Shown: piece after piece, positions 17,852-26,683 of the stretch
Layout: each line of letters starts with the position of its first letter
How positions within the stretch are numbered: the stretch's first letter is position 1
Assembly: GCF_000621785.1 (NCBI RefSeq)
Contig: NZ_KK211346.1
Coordinates: 263,754 to 327,753, forward strand
DNA: 64,000 nucleotides
From: Ruminococcus flavefaciens ND2009
GTDB taxonomy: Bacteria > Bacillota > Clostridia > Oscillospirales > Ruminococcaceae
Direction of reading: 5' to 3'
Position numbers and translations under genes: made by a program
The notes under the pieces: model-generated
Seen by the model: the letters and a program-made list of their open reading frames with translations, nothing else
Databases searched by the model: none
Told to the model about the DNA's origin: nothing

Positions 17852-18477
17852 ACAAGCCTATCAGAATGGCTCTTACAAAGGGCAGACTTGAGAAGGACAC
17901 AGTAGGTCTCCTTGAAAAGCTGGGCTTTGACTGCACAGCAGTACGCGAAAAGGGAAGAAAGCTGATACTTCCCGTTCCCGATGCAAATCTTGAGGTAGTC
18001 CTGGCAAAGGCTAACGACGTTATCACCTATGTTGAGCATGGCGTGTGCGATATGGGCGTAGTCGGCAAGGACACTATCATGGAGATGAAGGGCAAGTTCT
18101 ATGAGCTTGTTGACCTTGGCTTCGGAAGATGTAAATTCGCCCTGGCAACCAAGAAGGGCTACGATTTCTACAGCGGCTACGGCATCAAGACCATCGCCAC
18201 AAAGTACCCCAACGTTGCAAGAAGCTTCTTCGAGAAGAAGGGCATGGATACAGAGATAATCAAGATAGAGGGCTCTGTTGAGCTGGCACCCCTTCTGGAG
18301 CTGGCTGACGGTATCGTTGACATCGTGGAGACAGGAACCACCCTCAAGGAGAACGGTCTCGAGGTCATCGAGGACGTTGCACCTATCTCTGCAAGACTTA
18401 TCGCAAACACTGTTAGTCTCAAGATGAGACACGCTGAAATAGACAGACTTATCACACTTATAGAGGAGAATCTTTGA
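17848..18477 (+). CDS. hisG: ATP phosphoribosyltransferase, short catalytic subunit
   Basis: First committed step of histidine synthesis: ATP and PRPP to phosphoribosyl-ATP. At 209 residues it is the short form that lacks the C-terminal regulatory domain and so needs HisZ. Recognisable blocks are RMALTKGRLEKDTVGLLEK, DVITYVEHGVCDMGVVGKD, and the PRPP loop DGIVDIVETGTTLKENGL. It is coupled to hisZ upstream and hisD downstream. Confidence 0.96.
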   Translation: MNKPIRMALTKGRLEKDTVGLLEKLGFDCTAVREKGRKLILPVPDANLEVVLAKANDVITYVEHGVCDMGVVGKDTIMEMKGKFYELVDLGFGRCKFALATKKGYDFYSGYGIKTIATKYPNVARSFFEKKGMDTEIIKIEGSVELAPLLELADGIVDIVETGTTLKENGLEVIEDVAPISARLIANTVSLKMRHAEIDRLITLIEENL

Positions 18478-19760
18478 TGAAAAAAATTTTTGCAAACGGA
18501 ACCGACGAGGTCGCTTTCCTCAATGACCTAAAAAAGAGAAGCGGCGAGACCAACAAGAAGGTCACAGAGGTGGTTTCCGAGATAATCGAGAATGTTAAGG
18601 AGAACGGTGACGAGGCTGTAAAGAACTACACACTCAAGTTCGACGGAAATCTTCCTCAGTACTATGAGGTTCCCCGTGAAGTTATAAACGATGCCCTCAC
18701 AGAGGCTGACCAGGACTTTGTTGATGCGCTCCTGAACGCTCAGGAGAACATTGCCGACTTCCACAAGAGACAGGTGGAGCAGAGCTTTATCTCTCCCAAG
18801 GAGAACGGCGTTATTATGGGACAGCGTGTCCGCGGACTCCACAGAGTAGGACTTTACGTTCCCGGCGGCACAGCTGCTTATCCTTCAAGCGTTCTCATGA
18901 ACGCTATCCCTGCAAAGATCGCAGGCGTCAAGGAGATAATCATGGTAACTCCTCCTCTGAAGGACGGTACTCCCAACAAGGACATCCTTGTTGCAGCAGC
19001 TATCTGCGGAGTTGACCGTGTGTTCCTTTCAGGCGGAGCACAGGCTATCGCAGCCCTTGCATACGGCACAGGGGAGATACCCAAGTGCGACAAGATAGTA
19101 GGCCCCGGAAACATCTATGTTGCCACAGCAAAGAAGCTCCTTTACGGAGTTGTTGATATAGACATGATCGCAGGTCCCAGCGAGATACTTGTTATCGCAG
19201 ATGATACTGCAAATCCCAAGTTTGCAGCCGCAGACCTTATGTCACAGGCTGAGCACGATGTTCTGGCTTCCGCTATCATGGTTACAACCAGTGAAAAGCT
19301 GGCTGACGCTACCATGAAGGAGATCGACCGCCAGAAGGAGTACCTTGAGAGAAAGGCCATCATTGAGAAGTCTCTTGAGGACTATGGCGCTATCATCATC
19401 GCTGACAGCCGCGAAAAGTGCGTAGAGCTGGCAAACGAGATAGCTCCCGAGCACCTTGAGGTACTTATGGAGAACCCCTTTGAGCTTCTGGGAAGCCTTG
19501 ACAATGCGGGCTCAATATTCCTCGGACACTATGCTTCCGAGCCTCTTGGCGACTACTATGCAGGTCCCAACCACGTCCTCCCCACAAGCGGTACTGCTCG
19601 TTTCTTCTCGCCTCTTGGCGTTGCAAGCTTCACAAAGCGTACAGCTTATACCTACTACACCGAGGACGCACTGAGACAGGCAAAGGACGACATCGTTCTT
19701 ATTGCAGAGCGCGAGGGACTTACCGCTCACGCCAATGCTATCAAGGTAAGATTTGAATAA
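18477..19760 (+). CDS. hisD: Histidinol dehydrogenase
   Basis: NAD-dependent two-step oxidation of histidinol to histidine with a bound zinc ion. The 427-residue protein contains LYVPGGTAAYPSSVLMN, VGPGNIYVATAKKLL, MIAGPSEILVIAD, the zinc/catalytic region SQAEHD, and EIAPEHLEV. The start ATG shares a base with the hisG stop (TGATG), with a GAGGAG site in front. A TTG one codon earlier is less likely. Confidence 0.97.
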   Translation: MKKIFANGTDEVAFLNDLKKRSGETNKKVTEVVSEIIENVKENGDEAVKNYTLKFDGNLPQYYEVPREVINDALTEADQDFVDALLNAQENIADFHKRQVEQSFISPKENGVIMGQRVRGLHRVGLYVPGGTAAYPSSVLMNAIPAKIAGVKEIIMVTPPLKDGTPNKDILVAAAICGVDRVFLSGGAQAIAALAYGTGEIPKCDKIVGPGNIYVATAKKLLYGVVDIDMIAGPSEILVIADDTANPKFAAADLMSQAEHDVLASAIMVTTSEKLADATMKEIDRQKEYLERKAIIEKSLEDYGAIIIADSREKCVELANEIAPEHLEVLMENPFELLGSLDNAGSIFLGHYASEPLGDYYAGPNHVLPTSGTARFFSPLGVASFTKRTAYTYYTEDALRQAKDDIVLIAEREGLTAHANAIKVRFE

Positions 19761-19762
19761 TT

Positions 19763-20539
19763 ATGATCTTAAAAAAAGTCAAACCTGCTAATACAAAGGA
19801 AGCAGCAGTTATAAGACGTAATAAAGTCTCAGATCTGATCTTTCTGATTATTGCGATTATTATGGCTATGATATCTGCAATTACTTGTATTACGGTTGAA
19901 GTAGACTACATTATTGCTTTTATGATCGGTGGTTGGACTGCTTTTTTACTGTTGTGCTACATCAGAGGGCGAAAAAGCTTATTTGAGCTCATGCTGATAC
20001 TAAACATTTTTGCTGCGCTCATACTGATATTTTTCATCTTGATAGCAAAGGGGTTCAATTGTACAACACCATGGAAATACTATTCACAGAGAAAGTATGT
20101 TGCTATTTTACACCCGGGATATTCTGATAGCTTTCCTCATAAGCTGCCGAAGAATGTAAGTGACTATAGAATAGAATCTGTGCCAAGCATCTTGCAGGGA
20201 ACAGGACATTTCAGCGTCCGATTCAGCACATCGGAGCAGCAGCTTACTCGGTACGAAGCTGAGTATTCAAAGCAGGCGATATACATAATACCATTTTCGG
20301 AATTCACATATCAAGGAATAGCAAGTGTGGATGAAATGGCTCCGGAAACGTATTTAGACAGCCGTGAAGGTGATGGATCAATTTATGTACCTTTTGATTA
20401 TGATTTCTGGGAAGGTCACGAAGATGATTCAGTAGTATATGTTATCTCTGTTGTTCATAATAGTAACCACCCTCGCGGTGAATCAGTTATCATAAATAAA
20501 AAAGATGGCATGATTGAATTTGTCAAAGTTGGATATTAA
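19763..20539 (+). CDS. Uncharacterised membrane protein inside the his operon
   Basis: A 258-residue protein with three hydrophobic segments in its first 95 residues (LIFLIIAIIMAMISAITCI, IIAFMIGGWTAFLLLC, LMLILNIFAALILIFFILI) and a hydrophilic C-terminal domain of about 160 residues. No family is recognised. It begins 2 nt after hisD but has a visibly lower GC content and different codon use than its neighbours, which suggests a later insertion between hisD and hisC. No ribosome site is obvious. There is no sequence link to histidine metabolism. Confidence 0.6.
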   Translation: MILKKVKPANTKEAAVIRRNKVSDLIFLIIAIIMAMISAITCITVEVDYIIAFMIGGWTAFLLLCYIRGRKSLFELMLILNIFAALILIFFILIAKGFNCTTPWKYYSQRKYVAILHPGYSDSFPHKLPKNVSDYRIESVPSILQGTGHFSVRFSTSEQQLTRYEAEYSKQAIYIIPFSEFTYQGIASVDEMAPETYLDSREGDGSIYVPFDYDFWEGHEDDSVVYVISVVHNSNHPRGESVIINKKDGMIEFVKVGY

Positions 20540-20598
20540 GACTGTGGGGCGGCTTGAAAAACAGCTGCCCTATAGGCGTTTATCGGAAAGGATATAAT

Positions 20599-21657
20599 AT
20601 GAGTTATAAACTTAATAAAAAGCTGATAGATCTGGTGCCCTATGATCCCATCACAGGACACTATGACATAAGACTGGACGCAAACGAGAGCTGCTTCAAC
20701 CTTAATGACAGCTTAAAGGAAAAGATAGGCAGGAGCATTTCGCAGATAGACTTCAACCGCTATCCGGACTGCCTTGCAAAGGCTCCCACAAAGGCTTTTT
20801 CAGAGCTTTACAACGTTCCCGAGGAGTTTATAAGTGCAGGAAACGGCTCCGACGAGCTTATCAGCATAATCTCAAGCTGCTTTTTTGAGGCAGGGGACAC
20901 TATCGTTAACGTCTCCTACGATTTCTCAATGTACGAGTTCTATGCTCAGCTCTATGAGGTAAAAGTTGCCACCTACCAGAAGGAAGCTGACCTTACCATA
21001 GACCCCGACAAGCTCATCGCCTTCTGCAAGGAAAAGAGGGCAAAGGGACTTATCTTCTCCAACCCCTGCAACCCCACATCACTGGGACTTGACAGGGCTT
21101 CCGTGAGAAAGATAATAGAGGCGCTGGACGGCTGTCTGGTTATTCTTGACGAGGCTTACATGGACTTCTGGGATCAGTCTCTCCTTGACGAGGTCAGCAA
21201 CTATGACAACCTCATTATCCTCAAGACCTGCTCAAAGGCGATAGGACTTGCAGCTGTGAGATTCGGCTTTGCAGTTTCCAACAGGACCATAACCAATGCT
21301 ATAAGAGCGGCTAAGTCGCCTTACAATAACGATACCGTTGCACAGACAATAGTTTCCGATATTCTCAGCGAAAAGGAATATCTGAAGGAGTGCCGCAACA
21401 TCATCGTTTCCAATACAAAAAAGCTTTACAGCGATATTCTTGCAATAAACGAGAAGTACAGCTGCTTTGACAAGATAATGGAGCCCTGCACAAACTTCGT
21501 ATTCATCATTACGGACAAGTATGAGGATATATACAAGTTCATGCTGGAGAACTCCATTGCTATCAGAAAGTTCAGGGGGGCTATCAGGATAACCGCAGGC
21601 ACAGAGGCGGAAAATGCAAGATTTATCGAGGTACTTGATAAATATTTCAACAGATAA
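20599..21657 (+). CDS. hisC: Histidinol-phosphate aminotransferase
   Basis: PLP-dependent fold-type I aminotransferase converting imidazole acetol-phosphate and glutamate to histidinol-phosphate. The 352-residue protein has the substrate/cofactor blocks LDANES, NPCNPTSLG, VILDEAYMDF, and the PLP-binding Lys in LKTCSKAIGLAAVRFGFA. The ATG at 20599 has a GAAAGGA site; a longer in-frame reading from 20554 lies in a hairpin (about 20546-20569) and is unlikely. It follows the odd membrane gene after a 59-nt gap. Confidence 0.94.
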   Translation: MSYKLNKKLIDLVPYDPITGHYDIRLDANESCFNLNDSLKEKIGRSISQIDFNRYPDCLAKAPTKAFSELYNVPEEFISAGNGSDELISIISSCFFEAGDTIVNVSYDFSMYEFYAQLYEVKVATYQKEADLTIDPDKLIAFCKEKRAKGLIFSNPCNPTSLGLDRASVRKIIEALDGCLVILDEAYMDFWDQSLLDEVSNYDNLIILKTCSKAIGLAAVRFGFAVSNRTITNAIRAAKSPYNNDTVAQTIVSDILSEKEYLKECRNIIVSNTKKLYSDILAINEKYSCFDKIMEPCTNFVFIITDKYEDIYKFMLENSIAIRKFRGAIRITAGTEAENARFIEVLDKYFNR

Positions 21658-21668
21658 GGGAGGCTATT

Positions 21669-22250
21669 ATGCGTACAGGAACTATCGAGCGCAACACAAA
21701 GGAAACTCAGATAAAGATCTCCGTGAGCTTTGACGGCAAGGGAAAGGCTTCCATAGATACGGGCGTGGGCTTCTTCGACCATATGCTCACAGCTCTCTCT
21801 GTTCACAGCGGTATCAGCATGGACATCAAGGTCAAGGGTGACCTGCACGTTGACTGCCACCACACCATAGAGGATACAGGAATAGCTCTCGGACAGGCTC
21901 TTGGACAGGCTCTCGGCGCAAAATCAGGCATCGTCCGCTACGGAACAGCCTATATCCCCATGGACGAGTCTCTCGCCATGGCAAGCCTTGACCTGAGCAA
22001 CCGTCCCTTTCTGGTATTCAACTGCGAGTTTACAAACCAGAGCTGCGGCAGCTACGACCTCTGCATGACAGAGGAGTTTTTCCGTGCATTTGCGTTCAAC
22101 TCGGGAATGACACTCCACATCAACCTCCTATACGGAAGCAATGACCACCACAAGGCGGAAGCGATATACAAGGCAGTGGCACACGCACTTAAAACTGCTG
22201 TGACCGAAAATGCCGACGGTTCAACACTCTCCACGAAAGGAGTTCTCTGA
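21669..22250 (+). CDS. hisB: Imidazoleglycerol-phosphate dehydratase
   Basis: Manganese enzyme dehydrating IGP to imidazole acetol-phosphate. The 193-residue protein is the monofunctional form without a fused phosphatase. Metal-binding histidine motifs are GFFDHMLTALSVHSG, DCHHTIEDTGI, and HHKAEAIYKAVAHALK. Because the phosphatase half found in enterobacterial HisB is missing, a separate histidinol-phosphatase is needed. It is coupled to hisH by a one-base overlap. Confidence 0.97.
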   Translation: MRTGTIERNTKETQIKISVSFDGKGKASIDTGVGFFDHMLTALSVHSGISMDIKVKGDLHVDCHHTIEDTGIALGQALGQALGAKSGIVRYGTAYIPMDESLAMASLDLSNRPFLVFNCEFTNQSCGSYDLCMTEEFFRAFAFNSGMTLHINLLYGSNDHHKAEAIYKAVAHALKTAVTENADGSTLSTKGVL

Positions 22251-22855
22251 TGATAGCGATAATCGACTACGGCGCAGGCAATATTTTCAGCGTCAAGAAC
22301 GCCCTGGACTATCTCGGACTTGAAAGCAGACTGGTAAGCGACAAGGAGTCGGTAAAGGCTGCCGACGCGGTTATTCTTCCCGGTGTAGGCGCCTTTCCTG
22401 CGGCAATGAGAAAGCTTGAGGCTACGGGACTTGTTGACACCATCAAGGAGGAGGCTGCAAGGAAGCCCTTCCTCGGTATCTGTCTCGGAATGCAGCTCAT
22501 TTTTGACAAGGGCTATGAGTTCGAGGAATGTGACGGTCTGGGACTTATCGGCGGCAGCGTCCGCAAAATGGAGGAGCCTGAGCTTATAATCCCCCACATG
22601 GGCTGGAACAAGCTCGAAAAGCTCAATGAATGTCCGATTCTGGAGAATGTGGGCGATAACGAATATGTTTATTTCGTTCACTCCTACAAGGCACACTGTG
22701 AGGACAGCGATATAGCTGCGTATGTTGAATACGGCGGCAGAGTTCCCGCACTGGTATACGACGGAAAGTACGTCTACGGAGCACAGTTCCACCCCGAAAA
22801 GAGCGGTGAGACAGGTCTGAAGATACTCAGAAGCTTCGGAGGGCTTATAAAATGA
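22250..22855 (+). CDS. hisH: Imidazole glycerol phosphate synthase, glutaminase subunit
   Basis: Class I glutamine amidotransferase that feeds ammonia to HisF. The 201-residue protein has IDYGAGNIFSVKNAL at the start, the nucleophile Cys in LGICLGMQLIFD, and the His/Glu pair in AQFHPEKSGETG. Its partner hisF is three genes further on. It overlaps the following phosphatase gene by 4 nt. Confidence 0.97.
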   Translation: MIAIIDYGAGNIFSVKNALDYLGLESRLVSDKESVKAADAVILPGVGAFPAAMRKLEATGLVDTIKEEAARKPFLGICLGMQLIFDKGYEFEECDGLGLIGGSVRKMEEPELIIPHMGWNKLEKLNECPILENVGDNEYVYFVHSYKAHCEDSDIAAYVEYGGRVPALVYDGKYVYGAQFHPEKSGETGLKILRSFGGLIK

Positions 22856-23544
22856 GTGAATATGTCAGTCTGCTTTCGTGCTCACGCAATACAAGAGAGC
22901 TTGGCGGAATAAAGACAGTTAACGGCGGTTTCACAAGAAATGGCGTGTTCTGGCGCAGCGATACACTCGGTACTCTTTCAGCGGAAGACAAGGAGAAGCT
23001 GCTCAGCAGCGGAATGACCACTATCATAGATATGCGTACTGAAGCAGAGGTAAAGAAGTCTCCCGACGGAACTGCCGATATGGAGGGCTTTGAATATCAT
23101 CATTTTCCCATAACCGAGGGAAGCGCACCTCCGGAAAGCCTTGAAGCTGTTCCGCGGTCTTACATGACCATTGCAACCGCCGAGAATATGCCAAAGGTAA
23201 TGAAGACCATGGCGGAAGCCGAGGGCGGAGTCATTTTCCACTGCACCGCAGGCAAGGACAGAACAGGCGTAGTTTCGGCTATAATCCTCATGGCTTGCGA
23301 TGCCGATGAGGATAGCATAGTCAGCGACTATGTGGTCAGCCGTGAATATAACAAGGAGAGGCTTGCTGCCTTTCTGGCTGCACATCCCGAGGTCAACAGG
23401 GAGACTGTTCTCGCCAACGAAAAGAGTATGAGGGGCTTTATGAAGCTGTTCAGAGAGCGCTTTGGCACCGTGGCTGATTATTTTGAAGCTGTCGGGCTGC
23501 CCCGCGGATATGCTGAAAAGATAAGAAATAAACTAATGAGGTAA
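22852..23544 (+). CDS. Tyrosine-phosphatase-family protein (Y_phosphatase2/3 type) in the his operon
   Basis: A 230-residue protein with the cysteine phosphatase loop FHCTAGKDRTGV (CX5R: Cys, Lys-Asp, Arg), the N-terminal NTRELGGI start and DMRTEAE typical of the LipA/Y_phosphatase2 group. Such enzymes act on phosphotyrosine, phosphoinositides or other phosphate monoesters. It is fully embedded in the his operon, starting at ATGA over the hisH stop. No recognisable histidinol-phosphatase (PHP, HAD or IMPase type) is present in this operon, so a role in that step is possible but unproven. There is no signal peptide. Confidence 0.85.
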   Translation: MSEYVSLLSCSRNTRELGGIKTVNGGFTRNGVFWRSDTLGTLSAEDKEKLLSSGMTTIIDMRTEAEVKKSPDGTADMEGFEYHHFPITEGSAPPESLEAVPRSYMTIATAENMPKVMKTMAEAEGGVIFHCTAGKDRTGVVSAIILMACDADEDSIVSDYVVSREYNKERLAAFLAAHPEVNRETVLANEKSMRGFMKLFRERFGTVADYFEAVGLPRGYAEKIRNKLMR

Positions 23545-23547
23545 ACA

Positions 23548-24081
23548 ATGAGCGGAATTATATTATGCCGGTCAAAGTACGGAGCTTCTGCAAAATACGC
23601 TGAATGGCTCTCACAGGAGACAGGCTTCGGAGTGACCGACACAAAAAAGGCAGACATAAAAGAGGTAGTAAAATACGATACTGTCATTCTCGGCGGAGGC
23701 GTTTATGCAGGTTCGGTTGCAGGGATAGCCTTTCTGAAAAAGAACATCGGAGCCCTCAAAGGGAAGAAAATCTACATTTACTGCTGCGGAGTCGCTCCAT
23801 ACAGCGATGAGATGATGAAACTGCTGAAGGAGCGCAACGTCAGCGGAGAGCTTGAGGGTATACCGTTTTTCTACTATCGCGGTATGTGGGATATGGACGA
23901 TCTCAATTTCGCGGATAAGGCGATGTGCAAGCTCTATGTTAAGATGCTTGAGAAGAAGGATCCCTCCGAGATAAAGGAATGGGACCGCCCTCTGCTTGAG
24001 GTAAACGGAAAAAAAGGTGACTGGACTGATAAAAAGGCGCTTGAACCACTGCTTGAACTCATCAGATCAAAAGGAGAATAA
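23548..24081 (+). CDS. Flavodoxin-domain protein
   Basis: A 177-residue protein of the flavodoxin_5/HemG-like group: IILCRSKYGASAKYAEWLS forms the FMN phosphate loop, followed by YDTVILGGGVYAGSVAG and IYIYCCGVAPY. Such proteins bind FMN and transfer electrons. It lies 3 nt after the phosphatase and 2 nt before hisA, so it is transcribed with the his genes, though no known histidine step needs it. Residues for heme-precursor oxidation cannot be judged. Confidence 0.8.
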   Translation: MSGIILCRSKYGASAKYAEWLSQETGFGVTDTKKADIKEVVKYDTVILGGGVYAGSVAGIAFLKKNIGALKGKKIYIYCCGVAPYSDEMMKLLKERNVSGELEGIPFFYYRGMWDMDDLNFADKAMCKLYVKMLEKKDPSEIKEWDRPLLEVNGKKGDWTDKKALEPLLELIRSKGE

Positions 24082-24083
24082 TC

Positions 24084-24812
24084 ATGATAATTTTACCTGC
24101 AATAGATATCAAGGACGGCAACTGCGTCCGCCTGTTCAAGGGCGACTTTTCCACGGTTGAAAAGGTGGCTTCCGATTATCTGGAGACCGCAAGGAGCTTC
24201 GAGGCGGCAGGCGCTCAGTGGATACATATGGTTGATCTTGACGGCGCCAAGGAGGGCAGACCCGTCAACACCAGGATATATACCGATGTTGCCGAAAAAA
24301 CAGGGCTTAAAGTTGAGCTGGGCGGCGGTATCCGCAGCCTTGAGACAATAAAGGAGTACCTTGAAATGGGCATCACAAGAGTCATTCTCGGCTCGGTCGC
24401 TCTGAAGAATCCTAAGCTTGTCTGTGACGCCGTTGAGAAGTTCGGCAGCGAGAAGATAGTCGTTGGGATAGACGCCATGAATGAGATGGTGGCAACAGAG
24501 GGCTGGCTAGAGAGCTCCGATGTTCACTATATCGACCTTGCAAACAAGATGATAGAGTCGGGAGTCAAGTACTTCATCTTCACTGACATTTCAAAGGACG
24601 GAACTCTCTCGGGCGTCAACCGTGAGCAGCTGAAAAAGCTTGCAGACGCTACCGAGGGCAGAGCAAATATAGTTGCAAGCGGCGGTGTACACACCATGGA
24701 CGACATAATCGCCTGCAAGGAAATGGGACTTTACGGTACTATCTGCGGAAAGTCCATATACAAGGGCACTCTTGATCTGAGAGAGGCTGTACAGTACGCG
24801 GAGGTGAAATAA
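24084..24812 (+). CDS. hisA: ProFAR isomerase (phosphoribosylformimino-AICAR-P isomerase)
   Basis: TIM-barrel isomerase of the fourth histidine step. The 242-residue protein has the catalytic Asp in [26 protein letters not shown], and the second catalytic Asp in [12 protein letters not shown], with the phosphate loop [12 protein letters not shown]. Its stop shares a base with the hisF start. Confidence 0.96.
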   Translation: MIILPAIDIKDGNCVRLFKGDFSTVEKVASDYLETARSFEAAGAQWIHMVDLDGAKEGRPVNTRIYTDVAEKTGLKVELGGGIRSLETIKEYLEMGITRVILGSVALKNPKLVCDAVEKFGSEKIVVGIDAMNEMVATEGWLESSDVHYIDLANKMIESGVKYFIFTDISKDGTLSGVNREQLKKLADATEGRANIVASGGVHTMDDIIACKEMGLYGTICGKSIYKGTLDLREAVQYAEVK

Positions 24813-25567
24813 TGCTTGCAAAGAGAATAATCCCGTGCCTTGACGTAAGAAACGGAAAGGTAGTAAAGGGCGTTAATTTTGAGGGAGTACGCGATGTGGG
24901 CGATCCTGTTGAGTGTGCGGAAGAGTACAACAAGCAGGGTGCGGACGAGATCGTATTCTATGATATAACCGCATCATTCGAAGGACGCGGAGTTTTCCTC
25001 GATGTGGTACGCGATACTGCAAAGAAGGTTTTTGTGCCGCTTACAGTGGGCGGCGGAATAAAGACTGTTGACGACATTCGTGAGGCGCTGAGAGCAGGTG
25101 CGGACAAGGTCTCCGTCAACTCCCAGGCTGTGCAGAATCCTCAGCTTATCAAGGACGGCGCCGATATTTTCGGCAGCCAGTGTATCTGCGTCGGTATCGA
25201 CGCCAAGAAGATCGCCGATAACAAGTGGACCGTCTATATCAACGGCGGACGCAAGGATATGGGCATCGACCTCATCGACTGGGTACATACCATAGAAAAG
25301 CTGGGAGCAGGCGAGATATGCCTGAATTCCATCGACGCCGACGGCACCAAGGAGGGATTTGACATCCCCATGCTGAAAGCGGTCTGTGACAACTGCTCAA
25401 TACCTGTTATCGCCAGCGGCGGAGCAGGCAAGATAAACGACTTCTATGAGGTGTTCGAGAAGACAGGAGCTACAGCTGCGCTTGCGGCTTCACTTTTCCA
25501 CTTCAAGGAGCTTACCGTGGGTGAGGTCAAGGACTATTGCCGCGGCAAGGGAGTGATAGTGAGGTAA
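24812..25567 (+). CDS. hisF: Imidazole glycerol phosphate synthase, cyclase subunit
   Basis: TIM-barrel partner of HisH, producing IGP and AICAR. The 251-residue protein has [19 protein letters not shown] with the catalytic Asp, the second Asp in [12 protein letters not shown], and phosphate loops [10 protein letters not shown] and VIASGGAG. It is coupled to hisA, with which it shares the two-fold barrel ancestry. Confidence 0.97.
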   Translation: MLAKRIIPCLDVRNGKVVKGVNFEGVRDVGDPVECAEEYNKQGADEIVFYDITASFEGRGVFLDVVRDTAKKVFVPLTVGGGIKTVDDIREALRAGADKVSVNSQAVQNPQLIKDGADIFGSQCICVGIDAKKIADNKWTVYINGGRKDMGIDLIDWVHTIEKLGAGEICLNSIDADGTKEGFDIPMLKAVCDNCSIPVIASGGAGKINDFYEVFEKTGATAALAASLFHFKELTVGEVKDYCRGKGVIVR

Positions 25568-25570
25568 TAT

Positions 25571-25954
25571 ATGCTGGGGTTATTTCTGACAATCGATACA
25601 GTTATGGCTTCAATTGTGTTTTTCTGTGGATATTACATGAGATTCAGAGCCCCCGAAGACGAGAACATGAAGTACGGATTCCGCACTTCCGAGTCTCTTA
25701 AGAGCAGAGAAGCCTGGAAATATGCCAACAGGATATGCGGTTTAAACTGTATGGTGGTCGGAGCTCTTGAGCTTTTTCCCGCGATACCCATCGCTCTGAT
25801 GATGTATCTGTGGATGGGAAGGAGCATTGCGACCATTCTTTTATTCGCATATCTGGAGCTCTTCACTATAATTCTGTGCATATCGGTCACATCTGTCGCC
25901 AAAAGCATCAGCGACAAATTTGATGAGAACGGTCTGCCCAAGGAAAAGGAGTAA
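25571..25954 (+). CDS. SdpI/YhfL-family small membrane protein
   Basis: A 127-residue protein with three or four membrane helices. The central YGFRTSESLKSREAWKYANR block is the hallmark of the SdpI family, whose B. subtilis founder protects against the SdpC toxin; most homologues are uncharacterised. It sits between hisF and hisI with 3-nt gaps on both sides, so it is expressed with the operon. There is no evident link to histidine synthesis. Confidence 0.75.
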   Translation: MLGLFLTIDTVMASIVFFCGYYMRFRAPEDENMKYGFRTSESLKSREAWKYANRICGLNCMVVGALELFPAIPIALMMYLWMGRSIATILLFAYLELFTIILCISVTSVAKSISDKFDENGLPKEKE

Positions 25955-25957
25955 ACT

Positions 25958-26308
25958 ATGATCAGGATAGATCTTAATGACCTTGATAAGTTCTTTGTAA
26001 AGGGAGAGCTTATCCCTGCAATATGCTATGAGGTCAACACAAAAACAGTTCTTATGCTTGCGTATATGAACAAGGAGAGCCTGAAAAAGACTCTTGAAAC
26101 AGGATACACATGGTTCTGGAGCCGCTCCCGTCAGGAGTACTGGAACAAGGGGGCGACCTCGGGGCATCTTCAGAAGGTGGTCTCTATATACGGAGACTGC
26201 GATAATGACACGTTGCTTGTAAATGTTGAGCAGACGGGAGTTGCCTGCCATACAGGAAGCTACAGCTGCTTTTTCAACGAAATATATAATAATGAGGAGA
26301 ATGAATAA
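25958..26308 (+). CDS. hisI: Phosphoribosyl-AMP cyclohydrolase
   Basis: Zinc/magnesium enzyme opening the adenine ring of PR-AMP. The 116-residue protein has [25 protein letters not shown], the DCDNDTLLV metal motif and the zinc cysteines in [13 protein letters not shown]. It is the separate form; HisE follows as its own gene, with a one-base overlap. Confidence 0.97.
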   Translation: MIRIDLNDLDKFFVKGELIPAICYEVNTKTVLMLAYMNKESLKKTLETGYTWFWSRSRQEYWNKGATSGHLQKVVSIYGDCDNDTLLVNVEQTGVACHTGSYSCFFNEIYNNEENE

Positions 26309-26646
26309 TGACAGTTTATCAGGAAATATTTGAGGTCATCAAGGAAAGAAAAAAGCAGTTCGAGAACGGAACTGCTGCTGAGAATTCATATACCTGCTAC
26401 CTCTTTGACAAGGGCGTTGACAAGATCTGCAAGAAGGTGGGCGAGGAAGCTACCGAGACAGTTATCGCTGCAAAAAACGGTGACAACGACGAGCTGAAGA
26501 ACGAGATCAACGATCTGCTCTATCATGTTATGGTGCTCTGTGCAAATCAGGGGCTTGACTGGTCTGAGGTGGAAAAGGTGCTTGACGAGCGCAACGAGAA
26601 GATCGGTAACCTCAAGAAGTTCCATGAGGTCGATAAGAATACATGA
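26308..26646 (+). CDS. hisE: Phosphoribosyl-ATP pyrophosphohydrolase
   Basis: Removes diphosphate from PR-ATP, the second step of histidine synthesis. The 112-residue protein belongs to the MazG-like all-alpha NTP pyrophosphatase group, with CKKVGEEATETVIAAKNGD and NDLLYHVMVLC carrying the acidic metal ligands. It is the last gene of the operon, ending just before a terminator. Confidence 0.96.
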   Translation: MTVYQEIFEVIKERKKQFENGTAAENSYTCYLFDKGVDKICKKVGEEATETVIAAKNGDNDELKNEINDLLYHVMVLCANQGLDWSEVEKVLDERNEKIGNLKKFHEVDKNT

Positions 26647-26652
26647 TAAAAA

Positions 26653-26683
26653 AAGCTGCCGTACCATGGGCAGCTTCTTTTTT
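26653..26683. terminator. Bidirectional terminator between hisE and the SGNH gene
   Basis: AAGCTGCC (26653-26660) pairs with GGCAGCTT (26669-26676), flanked by an A-run and a T-run, and serves both converging transcripts. Confidence 0.8.
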
